64,000 bases of DNA, taken from positions 2,492,888 to 2,556,887 of the forward strand of contig NZ_CP059066.1 in assembly GCF_017301615.1 (NCBI RefSeq), written 5' to 3'. The notes under the pieces were generated by a model. It worked only from the letters and a program-made list of their open reading frames with translations. It did no database searches and was not told where the DNA came from. Numbering within the stretch: the first letter of the stretch is position 1; every line of letters begins with the position of its first letter. A program made the position numbers and the translations under genes. This DNA comes from Koleobacter methoxysyntrophicus (GTDB taxonomy: Bacteria; Bacillota; Thermosediminibacteria; Koleobacterales; Koleobacteraceae). This document shows, piece by piece, positions 34,117-42,797 of this stretch.

Positions 34117-36780
34117 ATGGATATTATTACTAGCCATACAAATTTAGACTTCGACGGATTAGCTTCAATGATTGCAGCCCATAAGATTTATCCTAATGGG
34201 AATATGTATTTTAGCGGCAGTTTAAACAAAAATGTTAAAGAATTTATGGCCTTACACAGGGATTCTTTTATTATAAAAAATCCTTCGGGATTAAATTTAA
34301 GTAAAATAAACAAATTAATTATTGTAGATACTCAAAGCCCAGAACGCTTAGGAAAATTCGAAAAATGTGTTTTAAATAATGATATAAAATTGATAATCTT
34401 TGATCATCATACGGCTCTATATAATAATTCAAACAAACTTCCTTTTAAAACATATTTAAAAATAACAGAGCCCCTAGGGGCAACTACAACTATCTTTGTG
34501 GAAAAGATAAGAAAAAAAGGGATTTCAATCACTCCCCTTGAAGCAACTGTTTTTGCCCTTGGTATTTACGAGGATACAGGTTCATTAACATTCGAGAGCA
34601 CTACTTCCAGGGATGTAAAAGCCGTTGCTTACCTGCTAGAAAAAGGCGCTAATCTCAATTTTATATCAAATTTTTTAAGTAAGCCCCTTAAAGAGAATCA
34701 AAGAAGGTTATTTGAGAAACTTATCATGGAGAGAGAGTACTTAAACCTTAACGGTGTAAAGATAATGATTTCGAGAACTGAACTTAAGGAATACATAGGT
34801 GGGCTTAGTTTGATTGCTAACAGACTTAAAGAAATCGATGATGCTCAGATAATAATTCTTATTGTTAGAATGGGAGATAAAATTTATATTACGGCAAGGA
34901 GTGAAGGCGATCTTATAGATTTAAACAACCTGCTTAAAAATTATAATGGTGGCGGTCATATAAGAGCTGCTTCCGGGATTTTAAGAAATAAAAATATACA
35001 ACAGGTGAAACAGCAGTTGTTAAGAGATATAAAAATCAATTTGAAATCATTGAAAACTGCTGCTGACATTATGTCTTCCCCTGTTAAAGCTATTTCTCCC
35101 GAAACGACTATCACTGAAGCTAATAAGATTTTATTACGATATGGTCATACAGGCCTACCTATAACCGAAAACGGTAAAATTGTTGGGATTATTTCTAGAA
35201 GAGATATAGAAAAGGCCAAACATTACGGTTTAGGTCATGCACCTGTAAAGGGGTTTATGTCACGAAATGTAGTCACGATTACACCCGATACCGTTCTTCC
35301 TGAAATACAGCACCTTATGATAGCAAATAATATCGGCAGGTTACCCGTAATTGAAAAGGGAAAGTTAGTTGGAATAGTAACAAGGACGGATATTTTAAAG
35401 CAGTTACATAGAACTTATTCATATGAAAGTGAAAACAGTAAAACGAATTTCTCCTTAGATAGCAGGAACCAGACCGGAAAAAATTTAAAGAAACTTATTG
35501 AAAGTAACTTTCCTAAAGAGATAAAAGAAATAATAATGCATGGTTCTAATTTGGCTGATAAGTTAGGTTATCGAATTTTTTTGGTAGGCGGAATTGTTCG
35601 CGACTTAATTCTCAATATAAACAATTACGATATAGATCTGGTAATTGAAGGTGATGGTCTGGAATTTGCCAGGGAATTAAATGAAATTTTGAATGGGGAA
35701 ATAAACACCTATGATCAATTTAAAACAGCCAGTATTGTTACTAAAGATGGTATTAAAATAGATATCGCAACTGCCCGTAGGGAATTTTATGAATTTCCTG
35801 CAGCCCTTCCTCAAGTTGAACAAAGTTCTATTAAATTCGACCTTTATAGGAGAGATTTTACTATCAATACCCTTGCAATCTCTCTCAATAGGGATACTTT
35901 TGGTATTTTACTGGACTTCTTCGGGGGAGAAAAAGATATAATTGACAGGAAAATTAAGATACTTTACAATTTGAGTTTTATTGAAGACCCGATCCGCATA
36001 TTTCGAGCTGTAAGATTTAAGCACAGACTCGGTTTTAAAATTGATGATAATACATGGGAACTTGCTCGAAATGCAGTTAAATCAGATGTAATGCATGAGA
36101 TAAGTTTTCAACGAATAAAAGAAGAATTATACATTATATTTGATGAAGTAAATACTGTAGACATATTAAATGATTTAAAAAAACTTGGGATATTAAAAGA
36201 GATATTTCCGGAAATCTCTTCATGGGATAAGGTATTTTCCATGATAGCTCAATGCAAGAAGGGAATTGAGTGGTATAAAAGTATTTCGAAAACCTCAGAA
36301 AAATTAAATAACCGATTTTTATATTCTATTATTTTTTGTTATTTATCTGAATCTGATGAAGATTTATATAAAAAATTCGGTTTATCCAAAAACCAGAGGG
36401 AAATCATAAGATTTATTCGTATAAAGGGGAGAGAGATTATTGGAAAAGTTACACAGGACGATATAAAACCCTTTGAGCTTTTTAGTTTGTTAAAGGATAT
36501 ACCGGATGAAGGGTTGATTTTCCTTACAATACTTTCTAAGAAAAAAAGGCAAATGAAAAACAGAGTAAAACAATTTATAACAGAATTAAGGTCTATCAGG
36601 ATATATATAACCGGAAAAGATCTTGAAGAATTAGGAGTCAAACCCGGTCCCCTTTATAAAGAGATAATTAATAAGATTTACAGGGAGAAAATAAACGGGA
36701 AAATTAAGACTAGGGAAGAAGAACTTGAGTTGCTGAGGGTTATGATAAAAGAAAAAAGAGAGGATGAAGAAATTGTTTAA
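34117..36780 (+). CDS. DHH phosphoesterase - CBS pair - tRNA nucleotidyltransferase/poly(A) polymerase fusion
   Basis: This encodes 887 residues in three parts. An N-terminal DHH/DHHA1 phosphoesterase (1-310) has 'TSHTNLDFDGLASM', 'IIFDHHTALY' and 'GGGHIRAASG'. Two CBS domains (315-430) follow: 'ADIMSSPVKAISPETTI', 'FMSRNVVTITPDTVLPEI'. A class II nucleotidyltransferase (455-887) has 'FLVGGIVRDLILNINNYDID', 'TARREFYEFPAALPQVEQ' and 'DPIRIFRAVRFKHRLGF'. Fusions of this kind exist in several anaerobes; some add A to tRNA 3' ends. Whether this one adds A, CC or poly(A) cannot be told from sequence. Confidence 0.9.
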   Translation: MDIITSHTNLDFDGLASMIAAHKIYPNGNMYFSGSLNKNVKEFMALHRDSFIIKNPSGLNLSKINKLIIVDTQSPERLGKFEKCVLNNDIKLIIFDHHTALYNNSNKLPFKTYLKITEPLGATTTIFVEKIRKKGISITPLEATVFALGIYEDTGSLTFESTTSRDVKAVAYLLEKGANLNFISNFLSKPLKENQRRLFEKLIMEREYLNLNGVKIMISRTELKEYIGGLSLIANRLKEIDDAQIIILIVRMGDKIYITARSEGDLIDLNNLLKNYNGGGHIRAASGILRNKNIQQVKQQLLRDIKINLKSLKTAADIMSSPVKAISPETTITEANKILLRYGHTGLPITENGKIVGIISRRDIEKAKHYGLGHAPVKGFMSRNVVTITPDTVLPEIQHLMIANNIGRLPVIEKGKLVGIVTRTDILKQLHRTYSYESENSKTNFSLDSRNQTGKNLKKLIESNFPKEIKEIIMHGSNLADKLGYRIFLVGGIVRDLILNINNYDIDLVIEGDGLEFARELNEILNGEINTYDQFKTASIVTKDGIKIDIATARREFYEFPAALPQVEQSSIKFDLYRRDFTINTLAISLNRDTFGILLDFFGGEKDIIDRKIKILYNLSFIEDPIRIFRAVRFKHRLGFKIDDNTWELARNAVKSDVMHEISFQRIKEELYIIFDEVNTVDILNDLKKLGILKEIFPEISSWDKVFSMIAQCKKGIEWYKSISKTSEKLNNRFLYSIIFCYLSESDEDLYKKFGLSKNQREIIRFIRIKGREIIGKVTQDDIKPFELFSLLKDIPDEGLIFLTILSKKKRQMKNRVKQFITELRSIRIYITGKDLEELGVKPGPLYKEIINKIYREKINGKIKTREEELELLRVMIKEKREDEEIV

Positions 36781-37399
36781 TTTTTTGAGTTCTGATATGA
36801 TCTATAGGATTCCGGCATTGCTAATAGCTATAACCATTCATGAATATTCTCATGCCAGGGTAGCAGATTCCCTGGGAGACCCTACTCCACGCTGGAATGG
36901 CCGGCTAACCCTAAATCCCATTGCCCACCTTGATCCGATAGGATTACTGATGTTGTGGCTCGTTAAGTTCGGTTGGGCCAGACCGGTTCCTGTTAATCCC
37001 AGATATTTTAAAGACCCCAAAAAGGGTATGGTTCTGGTTTCACTGGCAGGCCCTCTATCTAATGCTTTTGTAGCCTTTATTACTATGTTAGTAATAAAAT
37101 TAAGATTAATAACTTTCGGAAGTCTTTTATACCAAATTTTAATCTTGCTATTATCATATAATGTAGTTTTAGCTGTTTTTAATTTAATACCCATTCCTCC
37201 CTTGGATGGTTCTAAGATCTTATCAGGATTTCTTCCGAATAAATATAGTTACGAGTTTTCAAAACTGGAGATATATGGTCCTATTCTGTTGATCCTCTTA
37301 ATATACACGGGTATACACAGATATATTTTATGGCCATTAGTAGACCTGTTGTATTTGACCCTAAATGTTATTACTGATATTATCTTAAATATTATATAA
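36764..37399 (+). CDS. Site-2 protease family (M50) membrane peptidase
   Basis: This encodes 211 residues with about five transmembrane helices. The zinc motif HExxH is in 'AITIHEYSHARVADSLGD', with the family 'RLTLNPIAHLDPIG' and second metal motif 'NLIPIPPLDGSKI'. Members cleave membrane-embedded substrates, but the substrate here is unknown. It overlaps the preceding gene by 17 bp. The ATG at 36764 abuts its purine-rich site; the TTG at 36773 is an alternative with better spacing. scpA follows. Confidence 0.88.
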   Translation: MKKLFNFLSSDMIYRIPALLIAITIHEYSHARVADSLGDPTPRWNGRLTLNPIAHLDPIGLLMLWLVKFGWARPVPVNPRYFKDPKKGMVLVSLAGPLSNAFVAFITMLVIKLRLITFGSLLYQILILLLSYNVVLAVFNLIPIPPLDGSKILSGFLPNKYSYEFSKLEIYGPILLILLIYTGIHRYILWPLVDLLYLTLNVITDIILNII

Positions 37400-37439
37400 A
37401 ACCAACCTTATATATTTTTTTGAATTAAGGTGGTTTGCA

Positions 37440-38201
37440 ATGTCATATAATATAAAAATAAATAATTTTGAGGGCCCGTTTGATTTGTTATTTCATCTAA
37501 TCGAAAAAGAAGAAATGGATATTTATGATATCCCCATTTCACAGATAACTATTCAGTATCTTGAACATATAAAAAAAATGGAGACTTTAGATCTAGAAAT
37601 TGCAAGCGAATTTCTGTTAATGGCCGCTACTCTACTGGAGATAAAATCAAAAATGCTTTTACCTAAACCTGAAAAGATTAACAAACAGGCTGATTCCCTG
37701 GAAGTGGAAGACCCTAGAGCTCAACTGGTTCAACGCCTTTTAGAATATAAAAAATTCAAGGAATTGGCTTTTGAACTGAAACAAAGAGAAAAAAAACAAG
37801 AAGGAATATATTATAGAAAGCATTATCTAGAAGAATACTATGATTTAAAAAATTATCCCATCAAGGATTTATCAGTAAATGACCTGATTAAATCATTGGA
37901 AAAGGTATTAAGCAAAGAGCATGAAGAACAGTCATATCATAAAGTGGCTAAAGAACGTATTTCAATAAAAGATAAGATGGTTCAATTATATAAGAAATTA
38001 ATTATAGTTAAAAAACTAGTTTTCAATAAATTGTTTTCGCAAACAGCCTCTAAATTAGAGGTTATTGTGACCTTCCTTGCTGTCTTAGAGCTCGCTAAAT
38101 TACGAAAGGTAATAATTGTACAGAAAAAAATATTTGATAATATTTTTATATATAAAAACGATTCAATAAATGAAAAACTTAATAAAGGAGAGGGGTTATG
38201 A
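37440..38201 (+). CDS. scpA: Segregation and condensation protein A
   Basis: This encodes 253 residues of the kleisin family. 'NFEGPFDLLFHLIEKEEMDI' at the N-terminus binds the SMC neck, 'FLLMAATLLEIKSKMLLP' follows, and the C-terminal winged helix ('VTFLAVLELAKLRKV') binds the other SMC head. It forms the SMC-ScpAB condensin. It overlaps scpB by 4 bp. Confidence 0.95.
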   Translation: MSYNIKINNFEGPFDLLFHLIEKEEMDIYDIPISQITIQYLEHIKKMETLDLEIASEFLLMAATLLEIKSKMLLPKPEKINKQADSLEVEDPRAQLVQRLLEYKKFKELAFELKQREKKQEGIYYRKHYLEEYYDLKNYPIKDLSVNDLIKSLEKVLSKEHEEQSYHKVAKERISIKDKMVQLYKKLIIVKKLVFNKLFSQTASKLEVIVTFLAVLELAKLRKVIIVQKKIFDNIFIYKNDSINEKLNKGEGL

Positions 38202-38713
38202 AAGAAAAAAAGGTTCTTGCTGCTTTAGAAGCCCTTCTGTTCATAACAACCGAACCATTACCTTTAAAAAAAATATCACAAATTTTAGAGTTAAATGAGG
38301 AACAGGTAAAAGAAGCTATATTATTTTTAAAATCAGAATACCAAAAAAACAATTCAAGAGGTATACAAATTACAGAAGTGGCTGGAGGATTTAGACTTTC
38401 CACAAAACCCGAAGTAAAAAAATATATAGAGAAATTATATGGTGATAAAAGGGATTCTTCCCTTTCCCAGGCAGCTTTAGAGACCCTTGCAATAGTAATA
38501 TATAAACAGCCCATACCTAGAGCCAGTATCGAAGCCATAAGGGGTGTAAATTCAGAAAGCGCCTTAAAAACCCTTTTAGAAAGAGAGTTAATTAAGGAAG
38601 TTGGTAGGATGGATGCTCCTGGAAAACCTATTTTATATGGGACTACAAAGAAATGTTTGGAATATCTAGGTCTCAACTCGTTAGAAGACCTCCCACAATT
38701 TGAGCAATCTTAA
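38198..38713 (+). CDS. scpB: Segregation and condensation protein B
   Basis: This encodes 171 residues. Two winged-helix domains are seen: 'LEALLFITTEPLPLKKISQI' at the N-terminus, and 'LSQAALETLAIVIYKQPI' followed by 'LLERELIKEVGRMDAPGKP' at the C-terminus. ScpB dimers bind ScpA in the SMC complex. The ATG follows AAGGAGAGGGG and is coupled to scpA. Confidence 0.95.
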   Translation: MKEKKVLAALEALLFITTEPLPLKKISQILELNEEQVKEAILFLKSEYQKNNSRGIQITEVAGGFRLSTKPEVKKYIEKLYGDKRDSSLSQAALETLAIVIYKQPIPRASIEAIRGVNSESALKTLLERELIKEVGRMDAPGKPILYGTTKKCLEYLGLNSLEDLPQFEQS

Positions 38714-38718
38714 GGAGA

Positions 38719-38758
38719 AATAATACGCTGTTTTAAGGCGTATTATTTTGATTTTTTG
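38719..38758 (+). terminator. Intrinsic terminator after scpB
   Basis: AATAATACGC / GCGTATTATT with a 9-nt loop is followed by TTGATTTTTT. Confidence 0.82.
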
Positions 38759-38808
38759 AGAGATAATAAAATCGAACTTTATATTAAAAATAGGGAAGGG
38801 GGACGAAG

Positions 38809-39432
38809 ATAATCAGATCAATTTATATTTTTATTTCTCTTCCTTTGTTTTTTATTATATTGATACATATTCCTGTAGAAATTTGCCTGCATTACCATAA
38901 AAAAGGTATAGATGAAGAATTGAATGTTAGGTTTAATATTTTATGGAATTTAATCAAGTTAAAAATAGATTTGCCTTATATAATTTCTAAAGTTAGAAAA
39001 TTTATGCCTTACTTTGCCCTAAAAGCAGAACTTGAAGAAGGGGACACTGGGAAGGTTATAAAAAAAAGAAAATTTAAATGGAGCTTGAAAAAGCTCTTAA
39101 AACATACTGTTAAAATAGCAAAAGTTTTAAGGAGAGCAAATTATGTAATTAGGTCAATTCGGTGCAAGAATTTTTCAATAAAAGCAGAATTGGCCGGAGA
39201 AGATGCTGCAACCATTGGAATAATTACAGGGATACTCTGGGCCATGTACGGTTTAATTATTATTCCTGTTATGTCAAAGATATATTTTGCAAATACACAA
39301 CCAGAAATAAGCATTATACCTAAATTCAATCACGAGAAGTTTTTTACAATAGAACTCGACTGTATATTTACCCTAAAAATAGGTCATATTATCATTATAG
39401 GGCTACTTTTTTATCAAAATTTAAGGGAGTGA
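38809..39432 (+). CDS. DUF2953 membrane protein, probably with a non-AUG start
   Basis: The frame matches DUF2953: an N-terminal transmembrane helix, a basic segment ('RKFKWSLKKLLKHTVKIAKV'), 'IRCKNFSIKAELAGEDAATI' and a C-terminal hydrophobic end. These proteins usually precede gerW/ytfJ in spore-formers, as here. A strong site GGGAAGGGGGA (38793-38803) is followed 5 bp later by ATA ATC AGA; no ATG, GTG or TTG is near it. The first standard start, TTG 38845, has no ribosome binding site and would shorten the helix. I therefore place the start at ATA 38809 with caution. The function is unknown. Confidence 0.65.
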   Translation: MIRSIYIFISLPLFFIILIHIPVEICLHYHKKGIDEELNVRFNILWNLIKLKIDLPYIISKVRKFMPYFALKAELEEGDTGKVIKKRKFKWSLKKLLKHTVKIAKVLRRANYVIRSIRCKNFSIKAELAGEDAATIGIITGILWAMYGLIIIPVMSKIYFANTQPEISIIPKFNHEKFFTIELDCIFTLKIGHIIIIGLLFYQNLRE

Positions 39433-39440
39433 CGACTGAT

Positions 39441-39836
39441 ATGAGCGATCATCCAATCCAGGGCTTAATGAAAACTGCTATGGAAAGCATTAAAGAAATG
39501 GTTGATGTAAATACTATTGTTGGGGATGCTGTGGAAACCCCGGATGGAAGCGTAATTATTCCTGTTTCAAGGGTAACTTTCGGTTTTGCTGCAGGGGGTG
39601 CAGAATATGAAATTAATAACGGAGCAAAGGAAAACCTGCCCTTTGGAGGAGGAAGCGGTGCAGGTGTTACCCTTCAACCGGTTGCCTTTGTAGTAGTTGG
39701 TCAAGGGCAGATTAGGTTGTTGGCAACTCAACAAAACACTGCCATTGAACGAATAATTGATATTGTACCCCAGCTTATGGATAAAATAAATAATATGATA
39801 TGTAAAGAAAAACGAGATAATCAATTGAACCATTGA
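39441..39836 (+). CDS. ytfJ: GerW family sporulation protein (YtfJ)
   Basis: This encodes 131 residues. 'HPIQGLMKTAMESIKEMVDV', 'GDAVETPDGSVIIPVSRVTF' and 'LPFGGGSGAGVTLQPVAFV' match the family. GerW in Bacillus is a spore protein needed for proper germination with alanine. I chose ATG 39441 because AAGGGAG lies 11 bp upstream; the GTG at 39429 is within it. The upstream DUF2953 gene ends inside this ribosome binding region. Confidence 0.92.
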   Translation: MSDHPIQGLMKTAMESIKEMVDVNTIVGDAVETPDGSVIIPVSRVTFGFAAGGAEYEINNGAKENLPFGGGSGAGVTLQPVAFVVVGQGQIRLLATQQNTAIERIIDIVPQLMDKINNMICKEKRDNQLNH

Positions 39837-39862
39837 GTGGGAAAAACCCACTTTTTTTATTT
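39836..39862 (+). terminator. Intrinsic terminator after gerW/ytfJ
   Basis: AGTGGG / CCCACT with a 5-A loop is followed by TTTTTTTATTTT. The stem starts within the stop codon. Confidence 0.85.
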
Positions 39863-39932
39863 TAAATTGAAGGGGAAAATTATTACTTTATAGAAGGATA
39901 TAAAAGATATTTCAAGAAAGGGGTTAGGAGAT

Positions 39933-40340
39933 ATGGAAATAAAAAAAGCAGTTGAATTGATATGGAATAACAGGAAATACGTAACTATGGATCCTAAAGA
40001 GGCTATAAGCCATTTAAATGAGGAAGTCGCTGAATCTTTGAAAGCCCTTATGAAAGGCGATGAGGACAAAGCAAAGAGAGAATTAGAGGATGCTCTATCC
40101 TGCTTATTGATTGCTTTTAAGGTAATGAATATGGATATTGAAGAAGCAATCATGAAACAAATAGAACAAATGAAAAAAAGACATGAACGGTTAATGATTG
40201 TTAAATCAGATAAAGTCGAAATATATGTAAACGGAATATTAAAAGGCGGATGGTCAATCTGGGGCAAGGAAGATATAAAAGAGGCAGAAAAAATAGCAAA
40301 AGAATTCGGATGTAAACTTATTAATAAAAAGAACGAATAA
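39933..40340 (+). CDS. MazG-like nucleotide pyrophosphohydrolase domain protein
   Basis: This encodes 135 residues. The helical core has the MazG-type metal motif: 'HLNEEVAESLKALMKGD' (ExxE) and 'KRELEDALSCLLIAFKV' (ExxD). A basic C-terminal extension (about 90-135) is not part of the usual core. Such all-alpha enzymes hydrolyse NTPs or modified nucleotides to monophosphates; the substrate here is unknown. The ATG follows AAAGGGGTTAGGAG. Confidence 0.75.
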   Translation: MEIKKAVELIWNNRKYVTMDPKEAISHLNEEVAESLKALMKGDEDKAKRELEDALSCLLIAFKVMNMDIEEAIMKQIEQMKKRHERLMIVKSDKVEIYVNGILKGGWSIWGKEDIKEAEKIAKEFGCKLINKKNE

Positions 40341-40391
40341 ATGAACATCAGGCACTAACATATATAATATATATTAATATAAATTTCCAGT

Positions 40392-40515
40392 ATCCCTCCT
40401 TCACTTAAAGAAAATAATAAAAATAACAGTCGCTTCGGGAGTTACCATTAATTTAACTGGATTTACCGTATTAGTCAAATAATTAAATTATAGACTGAAA
40501 ACTTAAAGGAGGGAT
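40392..40515 (+). promoter_or_regulatory. Leader with a 10-nt anti-Shine-Dalgarno match before the second DacF-type gene
   Basis: ATCCCTCCTT (40392-40401) is perfectly complementary to AAGGAGGGAT (40506-40515), which is the ribosome binding site of the next gene. About 100 nt lie between the arms. The whole 178-bp intergenic region has no gene; the minus strand has a Shine-Dalgarno-like string but no start codon near it. This is a candidate translational control element. Confidence 0.4.
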
Positions 40516-40518
40516 TAT

Positions 40519-41670
40519 GTGAAATTTAAGAGAGTAATTATATTTATTATACTATACCTTTTTATTTTTAATAGGTCGACATGGGGAGCAAATCCACCCA
40601 ATATTGGTGCAAAAGCCGGAATCTTAATGGATGTAAACTCATGCCGGGTTCTTTATAAAAAGAATATATACGAAAAAAGACCGATGGCCAGCACCACAAA
40701 AATTATGACAGCTATTATAGCCCTGGAAAATGGGGATTTAGATGAAATTATTACTATTAGTAAAAAGGCTGCTTCAACTGAAGGCTCATCTATATGGCTT
40801 GAACCCGGAGAAAGGCTGACACTGGAAGAACTATTATATGGATTAATGTTAAATTCAGGGAATGATGCTGCTGTAGCGATTGCTGAACATATCGGGGGAT
40901 CGGTAGAAGGTTTTTCAAAACTAATGAACAATAAAGCAAGAGAGATCGGGGCAATTAATACTAATTTTACAAACCCCCATGGTCTACCCGATGATAGACA
41001 TTATACTACTGTATTTGACCTTGCATTGATAGCAAGATATGCCCTAACAAATCCTGATTTTAAGAAAATAGTAAGTACCCAAAAAAAAACTATTACTTGG
41101 TACGGGAAAGAATGGGATAGACAATTATATAACAAAAATAAGCTTTTATGGCAATTTGAAGGAGCCGATGGTATTAAAACCGGGTATACAAGAAAAGCGG
41201 GCAGGTGTCTAGTTGCTTCTGCAACCAGGAATCATTGGCAATTGCTATCTGTAGTCCTCGCTTCACCTTCTATTTTTGATGAATCAAAAGCCTTGTTAGA
41301 ATATGGTTTTAATAATTATACCCCTGTCCAAATAATCAATAAGGAGAAGTCTGTAAAAACTGTTAAAGTTAAAGATGGAACCGATGATACCTTATGGGCA
41401 TTTTCCAAGCGAGATATAATCATTCCTTTGAGTGAAACTGAAAAAGATGAAATTTTGACTTTAGTTGAAACCCCTGACTATATAATAGCTCCGATTAAGG
41501 AAGGGCAGGTCATCGGTCAAATAAAAGTGATGTTAAACGGTGAAATACTGGGAATTGCACCCCTTGTTGCCCAAAAGGATATATTTAAAAAAAAGAAATT
41601 CTTCGATTTTAAATTTGATATATTTAGAAAAACTATAAATAACCTGATTAAACAGAACGCTATGTATTAG
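40519..41670 (+). CDS. D-alanyl-D-alanine carboxypeptidase (DacF/DacB type)
   Basis: This encodes 383 residues. A signal peptide (about 1-23) precedes SxxK 'STTKIMT', SGN 'LNSGNDAAVAIAE' and KTG 'DGIKTGYTRKAG'. The C-terminal beta domain ends in an amphipathic helix. It is a paralogue of the dacF product encoded at 23860. Its place after ytfJ suggests a sporulation or cortex role, as for DacB in Bacillus, but this is inference. The start is GTG 40519. Confidence 0.9.
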   Translation: MKFKRVIIFIILYLFIFNRSTWGANPPNIGAKAGILMDVNSCRVLYKKNIYEKRPMASTTKIMTAIIALENGDLDEIITISKKAASTEGSSIWLEPGERLTLEELLYGLMLNSGNDAAVAIAEHIGGSVEGFSKLMNNKAREIGAINTNFTNPHGLPDDRHYTTVFDLALIARYALTNPDFKKIVSTQKKTITWYGKEWDRQLYNKNKLLWQFEGADGIKTGYTRKAGRCLVASATRNHWQLLSVVLASPSIFDESKALLEYGFNNYTPVQIINKEKSVKTVKVKDGTDDTLWAFSKRDIIIPLSETEKDEILTLVETPDYIIAPIKEGQVIGQIKVMLNGEILGIAPLVAQKDIFKKKKFFDFKFDIFRKTINNLIKQNAMY

Positions 41671-41690
41671 GGTTCTGTTTAATTTTAAAT
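41648..41690 (+). terminator. Intrinsic terminator overlapping the end of the carboxypeptidase gene
   Basis: TTAAACAGAAC / GTTCTGTTTAA encloses a 13-nt loop containing the stop codon and is followed by TTTTAAATTTAAATTT. Confidence 0.7.
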
Positions 41691-41760
41691 TTAAATTTAA
41701 AATTAAAAAATGCAAAAAGAAAGAAGGATTTTTAAAATAAATGTAGAATAATAATATTAG

Positions 41761-41775
41761 CTCATCAATGATGAG
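41761..41775 (+). promoter_or_regulatory. 15-bp dyad (candidate operator), copy 1
   Basis: CTCATCAATGATGAG is a perfect 6-bp inverted repeat with a 3-bp centre, 11 bp before the start of the first gene of the B12 cluster. It recurs as CTCATCTATGATGAG at 47180-47194. A role as operator for the regulator encoded at 46413 is inferred. Confidence 0.55.
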
Positions 41776-41786
41776 GAGGTGATTTT

Positions 41787-42224
41787 TTGGGTAGAGATCC
41801 TTATAAGATGAAAATGTTTGAAAAAGATCCGTATGCTAAAAAAACGGAAATTATCGGGGAATTAGTAGTGGTACTAGATGGTACTTTTGATAATAGGGGT
41901 TTAGAATTGATTATTCCTGCATCAAGATGCCTCCAGAGAAGTGAGATTCATGAGTTAATTTTAACAGATGAAGATTCTGGGCCCGGAAGTAAGGTTAATA
42001 AAATAGCCTATATAGGATTTTTCGAAGTTAAACAAGGTGGTGTAATACTAAAAGGAGATAAAGTCTTTATAGGGAATCAATATATTGGTGAAGTTACCGG
42101 ATATGACGAAACCCATATGCCCAATCATTTAAATATTGTTATTTTCGGTAAACCGAGGATTTCGGGTTTGGAAAGAGGTTTGGAGCTAAGAGATAAAGTA
42201 ATTATAAAAAAAGAAAAAGAATAA
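41787..42224 (+). CDS. Conserved protein of unknown function (DUF6917-like)
   Basis: This encodes 145 residues, soluble, beta-rich. Notable segments are 'IIGELVVVLDGTFDNRGLEL', 'SRCLQRSEIHELILTDEDSG', 'GDKVFIGNQYIGEVTGYDE' and 'PNHLNIVIFGKPRISGLERG'. I believe it belongs to the family labelled DUF6917 but cannot confirm this and know no function. The start is TTG 41787 after GGAGGTGAT. It is the first gene of the B12/PLP cluster, directly downstream of operator copy 1. This suggests a structural or substrate-handling role in that pathway. Confidence 0.6.
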   Translation: MGRDPYKMKMFEKDPYAKKTEIIGELVVVLDGTFDNRGLELIIPASRCLQRSEIHELILTDEDSGPGSKVNKIAYIGFFEVKQGGVILKGDKVFIGNQYIGEVTGYDETHMPNHLNIVIFGKPRISGLERGLELRDKVIIKKEKE

Positions 42225-42314
42225 TAAACGAATTAGATATGAGAATTAAACAATTTGCTGTGGAAAAAATATAGTTAGAAAATATTTTCAGCAGCAATGA
42301 AAGGGGGTGCTAAA

Positions 42315-42776
42315 ATGTCCTTTGAAAAAAAAATAAAAGAAATGGGTATTAATATACCAGAAGCTCCGAAACCTGTAGCAGCATACGTTTCCGCAGTTAA
42401 AATCGATAATTACATTTATACTGCCGGACAAATCCCTTTTGTAGACGGGGAGTTAAAATATAAAGGAAAACTAGGTAAAGACCTTTCAATAGAAGAGGGT
42501 TATGAAGCCGCAAAGATTTGTGCAATTAACTGTTTAGGTGCAATTAAATCTTTAATAGGCAGTCTTGATAATATAGAAAGGGTCGTTAAGGTTACCGGTT
42601 TTGTAAACAGTGCAGGAGGTTTTAACCAACAACCAAAGGTGGTGAATGGAGCTTCTGAATTTTTAGGTCAGGTTTTTGGTGAAACAGGCAGTCACGCCAG
42701 ATCGGCAGTAGGAGTTAATGAACTGCCTATGGATGCCGCCGTAGAAATTGAGATGATTGTAAAAGTAAAAGATTAA
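42315..42776 (+). CDS. Rid family (YjgF/RidA-like) enamine/imine deaminase
   Basis: This encodes 153 residues. 'IYTAGQIPFVDGELKYKGKL' and 'GSHARSAVGVNELPMDAAVE' match the longer Rid subfamily; the Arg (in HARSAV) and the final Glu (in VEIE) that bind the substrate carboxylate and activate water are kept. Rid proteins hydrolyse reactive imines released by PLP or flavin enzymes. Its place beside a PLP enzyme and FAD oxidoreductases suggests it clears or channels an imine made by them. I chose ATG 42315, after AAAGGGGG. Confidence 0.85.
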   Translation: MSFEKKIKEMGINIPEAPKPVAAYVSAVKIDNYIYTAGQIPFVDGELKYKGKLGKDLSIEEGYEAAKICAINCLGAIKSLIGSLDNIERVVKVTGFVNSAGGFNQQPKVVNGASEFLGQVFGETGSHARSAVGVNELPMDAAVEIEMIVKVKD

Positions 42777-42797
42777 TTTTTAAAGGAGGAGATTTTT

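Noticed and set aside
38179-38676. 165-residue minus-strand frame over scpB
   Set aside because: It is the shadow of scpB, a clear family member on the other strand; no ribosome binding site or protein motif supports it.
39857-40348. 163-residue minus-strand frame over the MazG-like gene
   Set aside because: It mirrors the plus-strand MazG-like gene, whose metal-binding motif is intact; the minus-strand product has no recognisable fold.
40341-40518. A minus-strand small gene or a cyclic-di-GMP riboswitch in this gap
   Set aside because: The minus-strand Shine-Dalgarno-like string has no start codon nearby, and conserved riboswitch sequences were not found; only the anti-Shine-Dalgarno match remains.
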